From Anniella stebbinsi (Eukaryota; Chordata; Lepidosauria; Squamata; Anniellidae), in contig JARDYH010000004.1 of assembly GCA_029215795.1 (NCBI GenBank), forward strand, positions 218,978,017 to 219,042,016: a stretch of 64,000 nt of DNA, written 5' to 3'. Positions 44,958-56,029 of this stretch are shown here, piece by piece. The notes under the pieces were generated by a model, which did no database searches, was not told the origin of the DNA, and saw only the letters and a program-made list of their open reading frames with translations. A program made the position numbers and the translations under genes. Position 1 is the stretch's first letter. Every line of letters starts with the position of its first letter.

Positions 44958-46672
44958 ACTAAATAATAAGATAACTTTATTTGCATATGGCCAATGACCT
45001 TTACAATTTTACACATCAAAACATCCATGCCACCCTCCTCCCACTATACCCCAGGCATTTTCCATTCTGGGCTCTAAGTAACAGGCAATCCCGCCGATTT
45101 GGCTATTATGTTAACTCATCCCCTTTACACTCTATACCGTTTTGTAACAAAAAATTTTGACGGGTTTTTTGAGCTGCTAATACGAAATTGGCCACCAATC
45201 TTGAGTTTGCTGCATTATAGTCTGCTAGTAGGTCCAGGAAGAGGTCCTTTGGTGTTAGACCCCTTCTTTCCTTCAGGAGCTCTTTTAAAAAACGCTCCCT
45301 CGCTCCTTGATATAGAGGGCAGTTCAACAGATAATGGACTAAGTCTTCAACCTCCTCCGACCCACAAATACAAATCCGTTGCCCAAATGGTATTCCTTTA
45401 TACTTTCCCTCCAAGTATTCCGTCGGCATTGTTTGGAACCGAAGGGCAGTGAATGCTTTCCTCAACATCGGGAATGTTAAATCCTGCAAATAATGTGCCC
45501 GATATTGTTCCCCCTTTATTTGGCTAAACCATGGTGAAAAGGCCTGCCGCTGACTGGTTTGTACATTACCAAGGGTATCAACCTAAAAAATTCTATTTCT
45601 AATATCCATGTTATCACACGCTAGCAGGTCTCGGTCCTCCGTGAAGTAGAGTTGCGACAACTCCCTCCAACTTCGGGCCTACCCTCCTTTCACAGACTGC
45701 TCAGCGAAACATAGTCTAGGTAAACTATTTTCTTCCCTACTTATTAGGTTTTTCCCATATAGAATAATTTTCTTATGTATTCTAGCCTTAATGGAGGGGA
45801 GATCCACTTCCATTCTTAAGAGGGCAGACGGTACCCCAACAGGAAGTGCCAGTAGCTCTTTCAGGACTTTGTTTTGTATTATCTCCATAGCTGTTGCAAA
45901 CCCCACTCCCCACAGCTCAGCCCCATAAAGTAATTGCGGGAGAACTTTAGCAACATATAGCTTCAGGGTGGGAGCTACTCTTGAGCCACCTTTTTGTCTT
46001 CCAAAAGCTAATATGGCTTTTGCTGTTCTCCCAGCTGCCAACTTCATTGTATTAATATGCGTTTTCCAGCCACCATTATAAGAAAAACACACCCCAAGAT
46101 ATTTAAAACTTGCACATTGGGCAATTTGCTTTCCATCCAGCCACCACCTATGAACTCGCTTCCTCCTTGAAAAAACCACCACTTTTGTTTTGGAGTGGTT
46201 TATCACTAGCTTTTCTTCTTTACAAATCTCACCCAATCTTCTTAAAAGTCTCCTTAGTCCCACTTGGGTAATAGATAATAGGGCCATATCATCGGCATAC
46301 AGAAGTATCTGTATTTTCCTTAAGCCAACCGCCGGAGGAAAACAATCCTGTGCCGTAAGGTCCTCTACTAAGTTGTTAATATAGTAATTAAACAGAAAGG
46401 GAGCCAAAAGGCATCCCTGTCTGACTCCTCTTCTGACGTCAATTTTCTCTGTCAACATACCCTCCAACCCTATTCTCACTTTTGAATCAGTATGCAGGTG
46501 GAGTTTCTGGATCAAAAATAGCAAACGTCTGTCTATATTTGAGAGGGCTAATTTTTCCCATAATCGGGTTCTGTCCACTAGGTCAAAGGCTGAGGCAAAG
46601 TCAATAAAGGCCACATATAGGCTTTTACCTGGTTGCCTACTATACTTTTGGATCAAATGATTAAGAACAAAA
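44958..46672 (-). pseudogene. 5'-truncated non-LTR retrotransposon with reverse transcriptase
   Basis: The minus strand encodes a reverse transcriptase C-terminal two-thirds. The first open part (46656 to 45679) has FIDFASAFD (residues 17-25), GVRQGCLLAP (77-86) and the catalytic YADD (120-123), followed by FKYLGV. A frame change near 45670 and one stop near 45590 separate it from a second open part (45489-45106) that carries a CCHC-like C-terminal motif, CICGSEEVEDLVHYLLNCPLY-type spacing. The 3' untranslated tail runs to about 44958. The endonuclease domain is missing because of 5' truncation. Only about two lesions in 1.5 kb suggest it is much younger than the L2 debris. The clade is not assigned; the terminal zinc-finger-like motif is seen in several non-LTR groups. 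It lies intergenically between CFAP299 and FGF5. Confidence 0.85.
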
Positions 46673-46779
46673 CATTAAGAACACTGGCCACTTATGGAAC
46701 AGCCAAAAAAGAGGACCAAAATCTGCCAATTTGTATGTACAGATGCACATTCAGAAATAATAATTATTATTTAAATAGA

Positions 46780-47010
46780 AGCATAGTACATCTCACCATC
46801 ATTTGGCAGGCTGTGACCAGGTGACTTTTGTCCCTGCCTGCTCAATCTGCAGTCCAGGTGCTGTAGCTGGACAACTTCAAGGCCCTTTAGCTCTTCATTC
46901 CGATGGTTTTTTGTATTTATACCGGACTTTGACTGGATAGCCGTTTAAATAGAGGATGCCTTCAAAACAGAGGATAGTCCTCTGTAAAAGAGGACACATG
47001 GCCACTTTGT
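46780..47010 (+). repeat. Unclassified repeat shared with 56450-56655
   Basis: CATCTCACCATCATTTGGCA, GGCTGTGACCAGGTGACTTT, and GAGGATAGTCCTCTGTAAAA parallel 56450-56655. It may be a DNA-element fragment. Confidence 0.55.
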
Positions 47011-49109
47011 GTTCACCCCTCCCCCAGGGAATTTTGGTTACCTGTACAGGCTGAAATTACCAGATTAGAAAGTCTGATGTTTTCTGACCTTGATAAATGA
47101 TTGCCTGTATTGACCCAGACTACAGTTGGAAACCAGCAAAGAGACTAGAGAAAGAGCTCTTGGCGTCTTACCTAGTGAGAGGCAAGGCCCCTTGAGAGAT
47201 GTTTGGGAAAGAGTGGTCCTCATCATGACAACGGTGGCAACTGAACACTGATACTCGAAGGGTAGAGGGAGAAGCCAATAAAAATAAAATAAAAAACCCA
47301 CTTCTAATACTGACTTTTTTAATTTTAAGGAACAGGAAATATTGTGTATGCCATATCCCTGAAAAATGACGGTTCTAGCCCATATGGATGCAAAGATACG
47401 GTAGGTCTAGAAGTGTGTGAGAAGTATCTGTTAAAATGTCAGAAGTCAAAGGTGGGTGAACAATAAGTTTTCCAATGGCCAGAGAGTTGGGGTTTGCTTC
47501 CATTCCCTTTGTATAGCTCCTTTCCTTTCCCCATGCCCCACAAAACCAGAAAATATATATGCAAAAAAGCAAATAAAGTATGTGCAGTAAAGGAAAACAG
47601 GGAGATTTTTATAATGTATTCAGGTCGCAGAATCTAGTTGTCTGTGGTGCAGAATAAGTTTTTCCTTGGCACAGAATTTTACTAGTGCAGATGGCATGCG
47701 GCCTTGGTCTTCACCTCCTCAGGCAAGCTATGAAATGTTGACCAGATCCATGACTCAGTTTCACAAGGAAAAATCCTTATTTTCTTATGGGCCTACTTGT
47801 CCATGACTCAGACATGGTTGCCAAGTTAGAGCAAAACGTCCCCCATCATCACAGCCATAGTCATATCCAAAGAGCCTGGCCTGGTCCTTCTGTTTGGATG
47901 TCAAGAGCAGCCCATGTATCCTCAGAGGTGGTCTGATCCTCCGCGGTACATGGCTGGTCAGCCTTTAAATAGTTGCATAAGCAGGAAAGAGCAACAGGCA
48001 ACATTCACCTTTGGAAAAGGAGTCTCAGGAGAAGGTTTTGCTTACTGAATAAAACACATTTTAATAGGCCATGACAGCAATGGCTGTTATCTGATCCACC
48101 AATTGGGTGGGCCTTGACTCCCTCCACCTCTCCTACAAAGCAGCTCACTCTCTTTGGACCTATAATAGCAGGAATTCCACAGGGTCATGGCAGAGGTATT
48201 TTAAACACAGACGTCGAAGCAATGAGGTTGATGGACAGAATAAGACGTGTTCTTCCAGCTGTCCAAGGAACAGCGGGACAGAGAATGGAATCAGGGTCAT
48301 TTGGAACGGAAGCGCTTCCTTCCTCCTCAATCTTGATCTCCTCCCCTCCCATTTGCCTCCCTGGGGAGGAGAAGATAAAACCGACCCCTGTATTACCTTA
48401 AAATACACACAAAAAGAGCGGGACAGGAAGAAATCAACATTATGGCACAGAATACAAAGGTAGATATTTTTAAAGACATTAATTCAATTCTTCAAGGAGT
48501 GGAATCAACCCTTTTAAAAACAACAAAACACACACAGCAGAGGTAGAGATGGAGTCACACAATGGTGGTTTGTTTTTTTCACATTATGAAACACTGCCCA
48601 AAGTTTTCTAGGGCTCTAATATCTATGTGGAGCTATGGAATGCGATGGCTGCCCTGTTTTCTTCTCTGTTGGGAAATGCCATAGATCTATACCAGGGGTA
48701 TCTCTGGACTTGATCAATCTTTATTTTCAGTGGAGAAATCTCAACCCCAATGTGGGGCCCTTGTGAACCACTTCCCCTCCCCAGAATGGCAAGGGGGCAG
48801 AAGCATCTAGTGAACTGGGAAGTTTATTTGGAACACAATATCTCCTTGACCATCTGATCTATTCCGGAACTAGTTTTTTTTTTCAATCAGTTGGTCAGGG
48901 AAATTCATATAAAGATGATACAGCTGGATTCATCTGTTACTTTCCTCCTACGGGAAAGAGGAAAGGTAAAGGCATAGCAAGACTCATACAGGTTACAGAT
49001 TTCTTTCTGGAAAGTAATAAGTGAACAGCCCCCCCCCCCCACCCCTGTGAATATAAAATGAGGATGCATAACCCACCCCACTCCTCATGAAATGTTGCTA
49101 GTCTAAACT
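47011..49109. other. Intergenic stretch, nothing recognised
   Basis: About 2.1 kb without a defined feature. A C-run lies at 49029-49040. Two overlapping open frames near 48107-48463 lack any recognisable motif. Confidence 0.45.
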
Positions 49110-49117
49110 GTTTTGGT

Positions 49118-49435
49118 AGGGTGACCAGATAAAATCCAGGTCAGGGCTCATGTAACTTTAACAGTTGTAGAGAAAAGGGAATTTCAGCCAATGTCATTTG
49201 TATCCAATTAGTTCCTGGTGGAATTCCCTCTTCATCACAACTGTTAAAGTTGCAGAGCCCTGCCTTCTTTTGTATATGGTCACTCTAGTATAGTGCCTGC
49301 ACCTTTAACTGTTGTGATGAAGAGGGAATTTCACCAGGAACTAATTGCATACAAATGACACCGGCTGAAACTCTCTTTTCTCTACAACTGTTAAAGTTAT
49401 ATGAGCCCTGACCTGGATTTTATCTGGTCACCCTA
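49118..49435. mobile_element. Family A hAT-like hairpin element
   Basis: Two-arm copy, AGGGTGACCAGATAAAATCC to GGATTTTATCTGGTCACCCTA, with duplication GTTTTGGT at 49110-49117 and 49436-49443. Confidence 0.92.
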
Positions 49436-49443
49436 GTTTTGGT

Positions 49444-51049
49444 ATCTCTTGAAATTCCTTGGATGTTTTGACTGAAAAGAAACACGCACACACACACACC
49501 AAATTGGTTTTAAATTTCCCTTTCAGCGAAAATTTGGTGCTCCCTGACACCAGAAGAGAATAGGGCAGCTCCTGCACATACAAAATTTCACAAATACATT
49601 GGAGGCCATGGGTGCTTCCTGAGGAAGCTTTTAGTTTACCATACAATTGCTCTGCCTCATTTACATTTTTTTATGGGGGGGGTGGTGGTGAAAATGATCG
49701 TGGCTTAAATTTGTAACCCTCCTGTGTTTTCCCATCATTTCTTCTGGGTGTTTTCGTTTTTGTTTGTTTTTTACCAGAAAAAAAAAATCTGTCAAGGAAG
49801 AAAAGTTGGAATAATGGCACAGGATCTTTTGACTGTGATTGCTAGGAGCCCTCTGTCTGGAAGCACCCAATGAGGTTGCCTCAGTGCCATGGAATCAGGG
49901 GGGCTGTCTATATGCCTTATTTGCCCCACAATGGCTGCGTAGTGGCGCTGCTTTGGTTATATGATGTAGCTGCCAACTCACAGTCACTGAAAGGCTTTCC
50001 CCCAAATCTGCGAATTTTAAAACCCCAACTTTTTGCTTTGAAGCAAGGTCACCACAGTCCTTCCATCACGTGACCCCGCTTCGATGCTGAGATGGGGGCA
50101 CTCCGGAGCGGGTGGCAACTGCTGATAGGTTGCCAGAAGAGTGGGGAGAGGGAAGAGGGTGGGCCCAATGAGTCAAACGGCCGTCAGAAAGCCCTCACTC
50201 CCTCCTGCAATGGGGATTTCCTGCTCCCACCCTGCAGCAGTGATTCCGGAGGGTTTTATGAGGAAGGAGCAGCAAAGCGACGCTGTGAAGACACCCCCAG
50301 GGTCAGAGCCAGCAAAACGTTAATGCAGTTTACTCCACGTGGGACTTTTTTCATCCTGACCAATTTATTGCCTCACTATTTTCCTCCCACCAAATTCCAT
50401 GACTTCAGAATGATTCAAAATCTATATCACCGGATGAAACAGTTGGGTGAATCCACCTTCAACCATCTATTTGTCTGAGGTATTTTCAAACATTTTCTTA
50501 AAAGTGCAGAAAAGTATGATGGGGGAAAAGAAAGGACATGAGCAATTTCCTCCCCCCCCTCCTCACAGAAAAAGATCACAGTAAGAAATCAATTAAAACC
50601 AGTACAAGTAAAAAACAAAGAAACAAACTCAACATATGAGGTAATCTTTCACACCTTGCGAAAGTCATTTTAAAATCCCCTGTTCGCCATTTTTGAACAG
50701 CCATTTCAAATTGGCACTCCATGACCAACAGCTGGAAAGCAGAAAGATGACAATGAAAATTAAGGCAACCCGCCACCCCCAAATGCCTTTTCATTCATCT
50801 GAACTCCTTTTGGTGCTATTCCCCTTAATGTAGCTGCAGAATCCGACTTCATTTTTAACTACCAAACAAGCCACTCAACTTGGGTGACAGCAGGCTCAAA
50901 ATGAACGTGAATCTTTCCAATGGGAGGGTCTCCCAATGGAGCTGAATGCGCCAGGGTCTCATCTGCCATTCTGCCCCATGGAATCACGTGTAAGCAGCAG
51001 CTCCTGAGAAAAAGGTCATTCCTCGAATTGATGAATTTAGAGGTTATGA
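49444..51049 (-). other. Region downstream of FGF5 stop, 3' untranslated end not defined
   Basis: The FGF5 3' untranslated region must start at 51049 and run downward, but I cannot fix its polyadenylation site; AATAAA candidates on the minus strand are present only at scattered positions. The part around 49870-50330 resembles a DNA element rather than transcript sequence. A 128-codon plus-strand frame (50092-50478) is not recognised as a gene. Confidence 0.4.
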
Positions 51050-51403
51050 CTATCCAAAGCGAAACTTGAGTCTATATTTCACTGGAGGGGAGTTTTTCCG
51101 AGGCACCGGCAATGAAACCTTTGGCTTTGCTGGGATGACAACGGGGAGTTTTTTCTTTTCAGGGACAGCGACGGTAAAAGAGAGTTCTGGCTGCTCATCT
51201 TGCCTGAACCTCGGGAGAAAATGAGTGGAAATATGCTGAGGTTTCACCCGGGGGCTGCACCCTCTTCTCGCTTTGCCTCTTTTGTTCAAAGCCACGTACC
51301 ACTCTCTTCTTGTTTTTTCAGTCCTGTAAACCGCTGAGGCGTATGTGTTATAGCTGTTTTCTTGAAACCTCTCCCTGAACTTGCAGTCATCTGTAAATTT
51401 GGC
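51050..51403 (-). CDS. FGF5: FGF5 last exon, coding part (fibroblast growth factor 5, partial)
   Basis: The 117 codons plus TAG stop (51050-51052) begin [20 protein letters not shown], continue with the core strand [20 protein letters not shown] and end KYRLKFRFG. This is the C-terminal half of the FGF5 beta-trefoil followed by the FGF5-specific tail ([20 protein letters not shown]). FGF5 is a secreted, heparin-binding ligand of FGF receptors; in mammals it ends the hair growth phase, and its role in scaled animals is less clear. The acceptor CTAG lies at 51404-51407, and the phase fits exon 2. The FGF family signature G-x-L-x-A ... D-C-x-F-x-E ... Y is split over this junction, with D-C-x-F-x-E-x6-Y in this exon. 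The C-terminal tail is a few residues longer than in human around [12 protein letters not shown]. The frame is fully open. Confidence 0.97.
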   Translation of the reverse strand, partial: AKFTDDCKFRERFQENSYNTYASAVYRTEKTRREWYVALNKRGKARRGCSPRVKPQHISTHFLPRFRQDEQPELSFTVAVPEKKKLPVVIPAKPKVSLPVPRKNSPPVKYRLKFRFG

Positions 51404-51639
51404 CTAGAGAAGAAAAACGGCAACAGGAGAAGTTTACAAAAAGGGGTGTCAGGTGTACCAGGTTAATACAAAACTTGAACACTTTGGGCTCGTGTTTCAG
51501 CTAGGAAGGGACTACCTGAGTTGCCCCCTCATTGATGGAGTACCCAAAGAGGATCAGTGTTTAGTTTGTTCAATGTATATATTGCTTCACATGACCAAAA
51601 CAGTCCTGAAGTGATTTACAAAAATAAAATAAAATGCCA

Positions 51640-51840
51640 AAAAGCAACTCAAGGCGGCGTACATAACCCTCCTCCTCTCCATTTTATCCCTACAACAACA
51701 ACCCTGTGAGGTAGGTTGGGCTGAGAGTCCGTGACTGGCCCAAAGTCACCCATTGAGTTTCATGGCCAAGTGAGAACTAGAGCCTGGGTTTCTCAAGTCC
51801 CAGTCCAACACTTTAGCCAATTTCCACACTGGCTTTTAAT
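51640..51840 (-). mobile_element. CORE-type tRNA-derived SINE, minus strand
   Basis: CAAGGCGGCGTACATAACCC, CAACCCTGTGAGGTAGGTTG, GGCCCAAAGTCACCCATTGA and CAGTCCAACACTTTAGCCAA correspond to a diverged copy of the SINE at 53992. It lies in FGF5 intron 2. Confidence 0.8.
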
Positions 51841-52065
51841 GAGACTTATCCCCACAGTAAGTGTGCTTAGAGTTGTAGCCTTGATCTTGTCGCCAAAACC
51901 ACAAAGACTAGAAAATATTCTTTTCTTTTTAAAATAAATGTTACAATTGTTTTAGATGTGAATCCGCTGTCTGATATCATTTGGTATCAGATTTCATGCA
52001 ATGAAGCTAGATTTCATGCTGGAGAGCAGAGCATAGCATCATGACCATGTAGTGGAGCTACACAC

Positions 52066-52140
52066 ATCATAGAGCTGGTGTAACATAGTGGCTAAGTGAA
52101 TGACCTATGAATCAGGATGTCCCTGGTTCAAACTCTGAGG
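52066..52140 (+). mobile_element. tRNA-like head of a CORE-type SINE
   Basis: CTGGTGTAACATAGTGGCTA carries the A-box and CCTGGTTCAAACTCTGAGG the B-box of the same SINE family in opposite orientation. It is a decayed promoter head and not a functional tRNA. Confidence 0.6.
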
Positions 52141-52887
52141 TTTAGGGAAAAAAACTGCATCCTTAACAGGTGTTTTTTTCTTAGTTCTTTCCACATTCAC
52201 TAAGGGCTTCTTTAAGCGGCAACCAATGGTGACCATGTGATTTGTAATTGAAAACTTCCCCTCTGGGCAATGCTCCATAAAGTTCAATGAAACAGTGCCA
52301 TCTAGTGGCGGAATTAATCCTGCAATTATTTAAAATACTGCATTAGGCTGACCAGGTGGTTCGGGATTTCCCGGTCCTAACCGGGAATTCAGGGGCCAAC
52401 CGGGCCAACCGGGGGAGGCGGGGGAAAACCGGGGTGGCGGGGGGTTACGCGGCGGTGGCAGCGAGACCCGGTGGCGGTGGAGGAGCCCGGGAAGCGGACG
52501 CCCCTGCAGGTAAGCACGAAGGGGGGCACTTACCTGCTGGGGCGGCCGCTTCCTGGGCTCCTCCGCCGCCTTTGCCGCTGCTGCCGGGCTCGTAAGGCCA
52601 GAGGCCGCGCGGAAGAGGCGGGAGAGGGCCGGATCCGGAAGTGACGTAACCGGCCCTCTCCTGCCTCTTCCGTGTGGCCTCTGGCCTCCTTGGGGCTCAA
52701 TCGCGATGGCGATGAGCCCTGAGGAGCCCGGACGCCCGCGCCCGCCTCTTCCGCCCGGGCGTCCGGGCTCCTCGAGGCTCGTCGCCATCGCAACGAGCCC
52801 CAGACAGGCCAGAGGCCGAGCGGAAGAGACGGGAGAGGGCCGGTTACGTCACTTCCGGATCTGGCCCTCTCCCGCCTCTTCCGCGCG

Positions 52888-53010
52888 GGCGGCGACGGAG
52901 GACCCCGCGTGGGCGACGGAGGACCTGGCACGGCCGCACGGGCGGCGACGGAGGACCCGGCGCGGCCACGCGGGCGGCGACGGAGGACCCCGCGCGGGCG
53001 GCGGAGGAAC
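52888..53010. repeat. GGCGACGGAGGACC minisatellite inside the GC-rich element
   Basis: At least four units of a GCGACGGAGGACC core occur at irregular 20-40 base spacing with varied linkers such as CCGCACGGGC. Confidence 0.75.
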
Positions 53011-53036
53011 CCGGCGGTAGGTCCAGGCTGTGTTTT

Positions 53037-53145
53037 TTTGGGGGGGGGGCTTGGTGGGGGGGTTGTTTTGGGTGGGGGGGCGGGGGGGTTGTTTTGGGTG
53101 GGGGGGCAGGGGGTTGTTTTGGGGGGGGCGGGGGGGGGACCGGGA
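53037..53145. repeat. G-run tract, quadruplex-prone
   Basis: Repeated GGTTGTTTTGGGTGGGGGG units with G-runs of 6 to 10. They form the right part of the GC-rich transposon. Confidence 0.85.
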
Positions 53146-53307
53146 TTTTGACTTTTAAAATCTGGTCAGCCTATACTGCATTATTTCAGGTTTTTTTCCC
53201 CAAAAGCAAGATTACCAGGGGAATGCATGGGAGACATTGTGGAGGTTGTCGGCATCATGTAAAGGACCCACAAACTTCTATGAGTGTCCAGTCATGAGCA
53301 TGCAATA

Positions 53308-53480
53308 AGCCATTAAGATCTGAATCTTGCCTCTGCTATGAACTTGCTAGGTGGCCCTGGGCAAGTCACTCTCTCTCCGCCTCATTTCCCCATCTGCAAC
53401 ATGGGGATAATAATATGGATTTATCTTACAGGGTTTTGAAAGGATTGTAACTAGATAATGCATGGGAAGAATCCTGAATA
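53308..53480 (+). mobile_element. MIR-type CORE-SINE remnant
   Basis: GAACTTGCTAGGTGGCCCTG, GGCAAGTCACTCTCTCTCCG and CCTCATTTCCCCATCTGCAA match the MIR core (TGACCTTGGGCAAGTCAC type). It is an old SINE in FGF5 intron 2. Confidence 0.85.
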
Positions 53481-53497
53481 CGTAAAAGCACTCTTCT

Positions 53498-53498
53498 A

Positions 53499-53539
<41 letters not shown>

Positions 53540-53540
53540 G
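53498..53540. repeat. (ATT)n microsatellite
   Basis: About 13 ATT units. Confidence 0.9.
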
Positions 53541-53991
53541 ACGTCTAAGCCCTGCTTTCAGATATTTTGATAGACTCTCTCTTGTCCAAACTTCCTGATT
53601 AGCTCCCTCACATTGCTCATGAGGCTGCAAAAACATTTTTTTTCCTTTTTTGCATGACTAGCATAATGCAAGATAAGAAACAGTCACTTAACCAACCATA
53701 AAGGGTATATAAAGTACACACTTCACCATATTGATGCTTCAAGTCATCAGTAAAGCCAATTTTAGTCTGTGTAAAAGTACAATGGATTGTAACGCATCTT
53801 CTTAATGGAAGAAATGACTACTATGACACATAATCATCCATCAAACTTGTGTGGCTTGAACTATCAATAGGAATGAAGAATAATATGGGCAGGAATATTC
53901 TGTTGCCTGAGTGACATGCTAGACATTTTTAGATAATACTTATTTTACTTGATTTTGTGTATGTTACTTACTTTTCTCACTATACATGAAT
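53541..53991. other. FGF5 intron 2, nothing recognised
   Basis: AT-rich intron sequence without an identified repeat. Confidence 0.45.
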
Positions 53992-54228
53992 ATTTATTTA
54001 TTTATTTGTTACATGTAAATCCCACCTTGCCTCCAAGGAACCCAAGGCTGCGTACATAATCCTCCTCTTCTCCATTTTATCCTCACAACAACCCTGTGAG
54101 GTAGATTAGGCTGAAAGTCAGTGACCAGCCCAAAGTCACCCAGTGAGCTTCATGGTCGAGTGGGGACTAGAACCCAGGTCTCCCAAGTCCTAGTCCAACA
54201 CTCTAACCACTACACCACACTGGGTAAT
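53992..54228 (-). mobile_element. Near-full-length tRNA-derived CORE-type SINE, minus strand
   Basis: On the minus strand it starts CCAGTGTGGTGTAGTGGTTA (A-box) and reaches TGGGTTCTAGTCCCC in the B-box zone. It continues through GGGTGACTTTGGGCTGGTCA (the CORE) and CACAGGGTTGTTGTGAGGAT to a TAAATAAATA tail. This is the best-preserved copy; others lie at 7031, 13500 and 51640. Confidence 0.9.
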
Positions 54229-54447
54229 TAGCCTCAGTTATCCATATGCTAGGGACATCCAGCCTGGTCTGGTGCTGTATATGAAGCTGCCTTTACAGAC
54301 AGTTCAGAAATTTCTACTGGTGCAACACATGGCCATCCAGGTGCGAGTAGGGGCTTCACTCTGATCATGTGACATCTATATCGTGCCCCGATATGATGGT
54401 GGATTTCCGGGTCCAATTTAAATAGCTGGTGTTGATGTATGAAACAG

Positions 54448-54760
54448 GAGTGGGGAAGGTGCAGCCCTCCAGATATTTTAGCATACAACTCCCATCAGTA
54501 CTACCCAGCATAGCCAATTGTGAAGAATGATGGGAGATGTAGGTAGGCTGACCATATGAAAAGGAGGACAGGGCTCATATAACTTTAACAGTTGTAGAGA
54601 AAAGGGAATTTCAGCCAGTGTCATTTGTATGCAGTTAGTTCCTGGTGAAATTCCCTCTTCATCACAACAGTTAAAGTTGCAGGAGCCTGTCCTCCTTTTC
54701 ATATGGTCACCCTAGATGTAGGCCAAAATTACCTGGAGGGCGACAAGTTGTTCACTGCCT
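54448..54760. repeat. Family C repeat split by a family A insertion
   Basis: The left part has GTGGGGAAGGTGCAGCCCTC and CAACTCCCATCAGTACTACC, and the right part resumes at 54715 with GATGTAGGCCAAAATTACCT. The element at 54544-54714 lies inside it. Confidence 0.7.
54544..54714. mobile_element. Family A element, single-arm form, nested
   Basis: 171 bp, TAGGCTGACCATATG to CATATGGTCACCCTA, with perfect duplication GATGTAGG at 54536-54543 and 54715-54722. It shows that single-arm forms end up with proper target duplications. Confidence 0.92.
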
Positions 54761-55034
54761 CGACAAAGCCTTCAGTGATTTGGGACCAAATTACCTGGGC
54801 TGCTTTTACCAATATCAATCTGCCCACATTTTGAGACCTGTATCTGAAACCCTCCTTACATGCTTAATTATGGGAACAACTAGAACAACAAGCAGGAGAG
54901 AGAGTGTTTGTTTTGCTTGAGAAAGATCTGGGCCTACAATTTTTCCAAACATCCTGGTTTTCATCTCTTTTAACCAGCCTGTCCTGACTCCCATCATCCT
55001 CAGTCAGAACGGTCATTTACCTCAACCCGATGAC

Positions 55035-55115
55035 TTCCCGACCTATTGAACTACAAATCCCATCATCTCTGGGAATTGTAGTCCACCAGATCTGGAGGGC
55101 AGTAAGTTGGGGAAG
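55035..55115. repeat. Family C palindromic repeat, short copy
   Basis: CTACAAATCCCATCATCTCT and GTAGTCCACCAGATCTGGAG, then AGTTGGGGAAGGC. Confidence 0.65.
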
Positions 55116-56021
55116 GCTGTATGACAGAAAGGGAAACAATGGTTTTAATTAAGCACTTGCAAAGTTTTTCTTATCATTCACCATGATGGGTCATGTGTGA
55201 AAGAAGAATTCTGCTGCCTGCCCCTCCCTCTGCTCCCCCTCCCTAAAAAAGACTGAGCTAAATATCTACTAACAATAGAGAGGATCTGAAAGATGATAGC
55301 GTTGCAATGAATTCCTGCTCCCGACTTGTTCACTATAAATTTAAGAAGACAATTCCACATGATTACCTCCCAAAGGAGTTTGGATTGTTTTGGCACGGAA
55401 ATGTGTGTCTCATCTATCAATAGGACTTCTTCAGTCTAGATAGATGGGAGCGGGGGGGGGGGGGAGGGGGCTATTGATGTCAAGTGTCTACTCATTAAGA
55501 GAGAGAGAGCAGGAAGAGTAATGGAGACGTTACCAGATGAATATCCTCCCTTCCTGTCCCTGTTTACAATGAGGGTTTGTCCTCTGACAATTTCCTCCCT
55601 CAACACTCTAAGGATCCTGGTTATTTTGTGATACCCCAGGGATTCTCTAGGCTAGGGGTCCCCACTGTGACCCACAGTTAGGACAGCCACTTATACATTG
55701 CCAAGAAAAGGGGACGGCATCCCCAAAAGAGAGCACAAAAGGGGACATAGGTTTGTATGGAATGAAACAACTGATATGAAGGCTATGTGACGCGCATGGT
55801 ACAGCGCTCCAAATAAACAAATGACCGCTAGTAGTGCATCCAGTTTATAAATTTTGAATAGATTAATTTTTTTTATAGATTTCAAAATTATTATTTTTTA
55901 AAACCTATTTAAAAAATTCTCAGCTGCATGTGCTACTGGTCGTTTGCTTTGTTTGGAGTTTTGTATGAAATGTGCATGTGCTTATTTAGGGTTAGGGTGC
56001 ATATTTGTAAATAATTATTAT
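55116..56021. other. FGF5 intron 2, nothing recognised
   Basis: A G-run lies at about 55452-55464. No exon or named repeat is visible. Confidence 0.45.
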
Positions 56022-56029
56022 ACTTTAAA

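Larger units (their letters stand above)
52344..53173. mobile_element. GC-rich non-autonomous hAT-type element with promoter-like core
   Basis: The ends TAGGCTGACCAG and CTGGTCAGCCTA are inverted copies, and the element is flanked by a perfect 8-bp duplication TACTGCAT (52336-52343 and 53174-53181), so it inserted as a hAT-type transposon. The interior is extremely GC- and CpG-rich, unlike all surrounding sequence. Positions ~52605-52890 form a large inverted repeat centred near 52747. Each arm carries CCGGAAGTGACGTAACCGG (52635-52653, and inverted at 52840-52858), which combines ETS and CRE-type sites. A GGCGACGGAGGACC tandem repeat (52888-53010) and G-rich runs (53037-53145) follow. The long open frames inside are a by-product of GC richness. 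It lies in FGF5 intron 2, 0.9 kb from exon 3. Confidence 0.9.

Noticed and set aside
49870..50478. 128-codon plus-strand open frame near FGF5
   Set aside because: No recognisable motif, no splice context, and it is antisense to the expected FGF5 3' region.
52330..53151. Several long overlapping open frames on both strands (up to 152 codons, rich in R, P, G and A)
   Set aside because: They lie within the GC-rich transposon, overlap one another in many frames and are low-complexity. High GC makes stops rare, so length is no evidence of coding.
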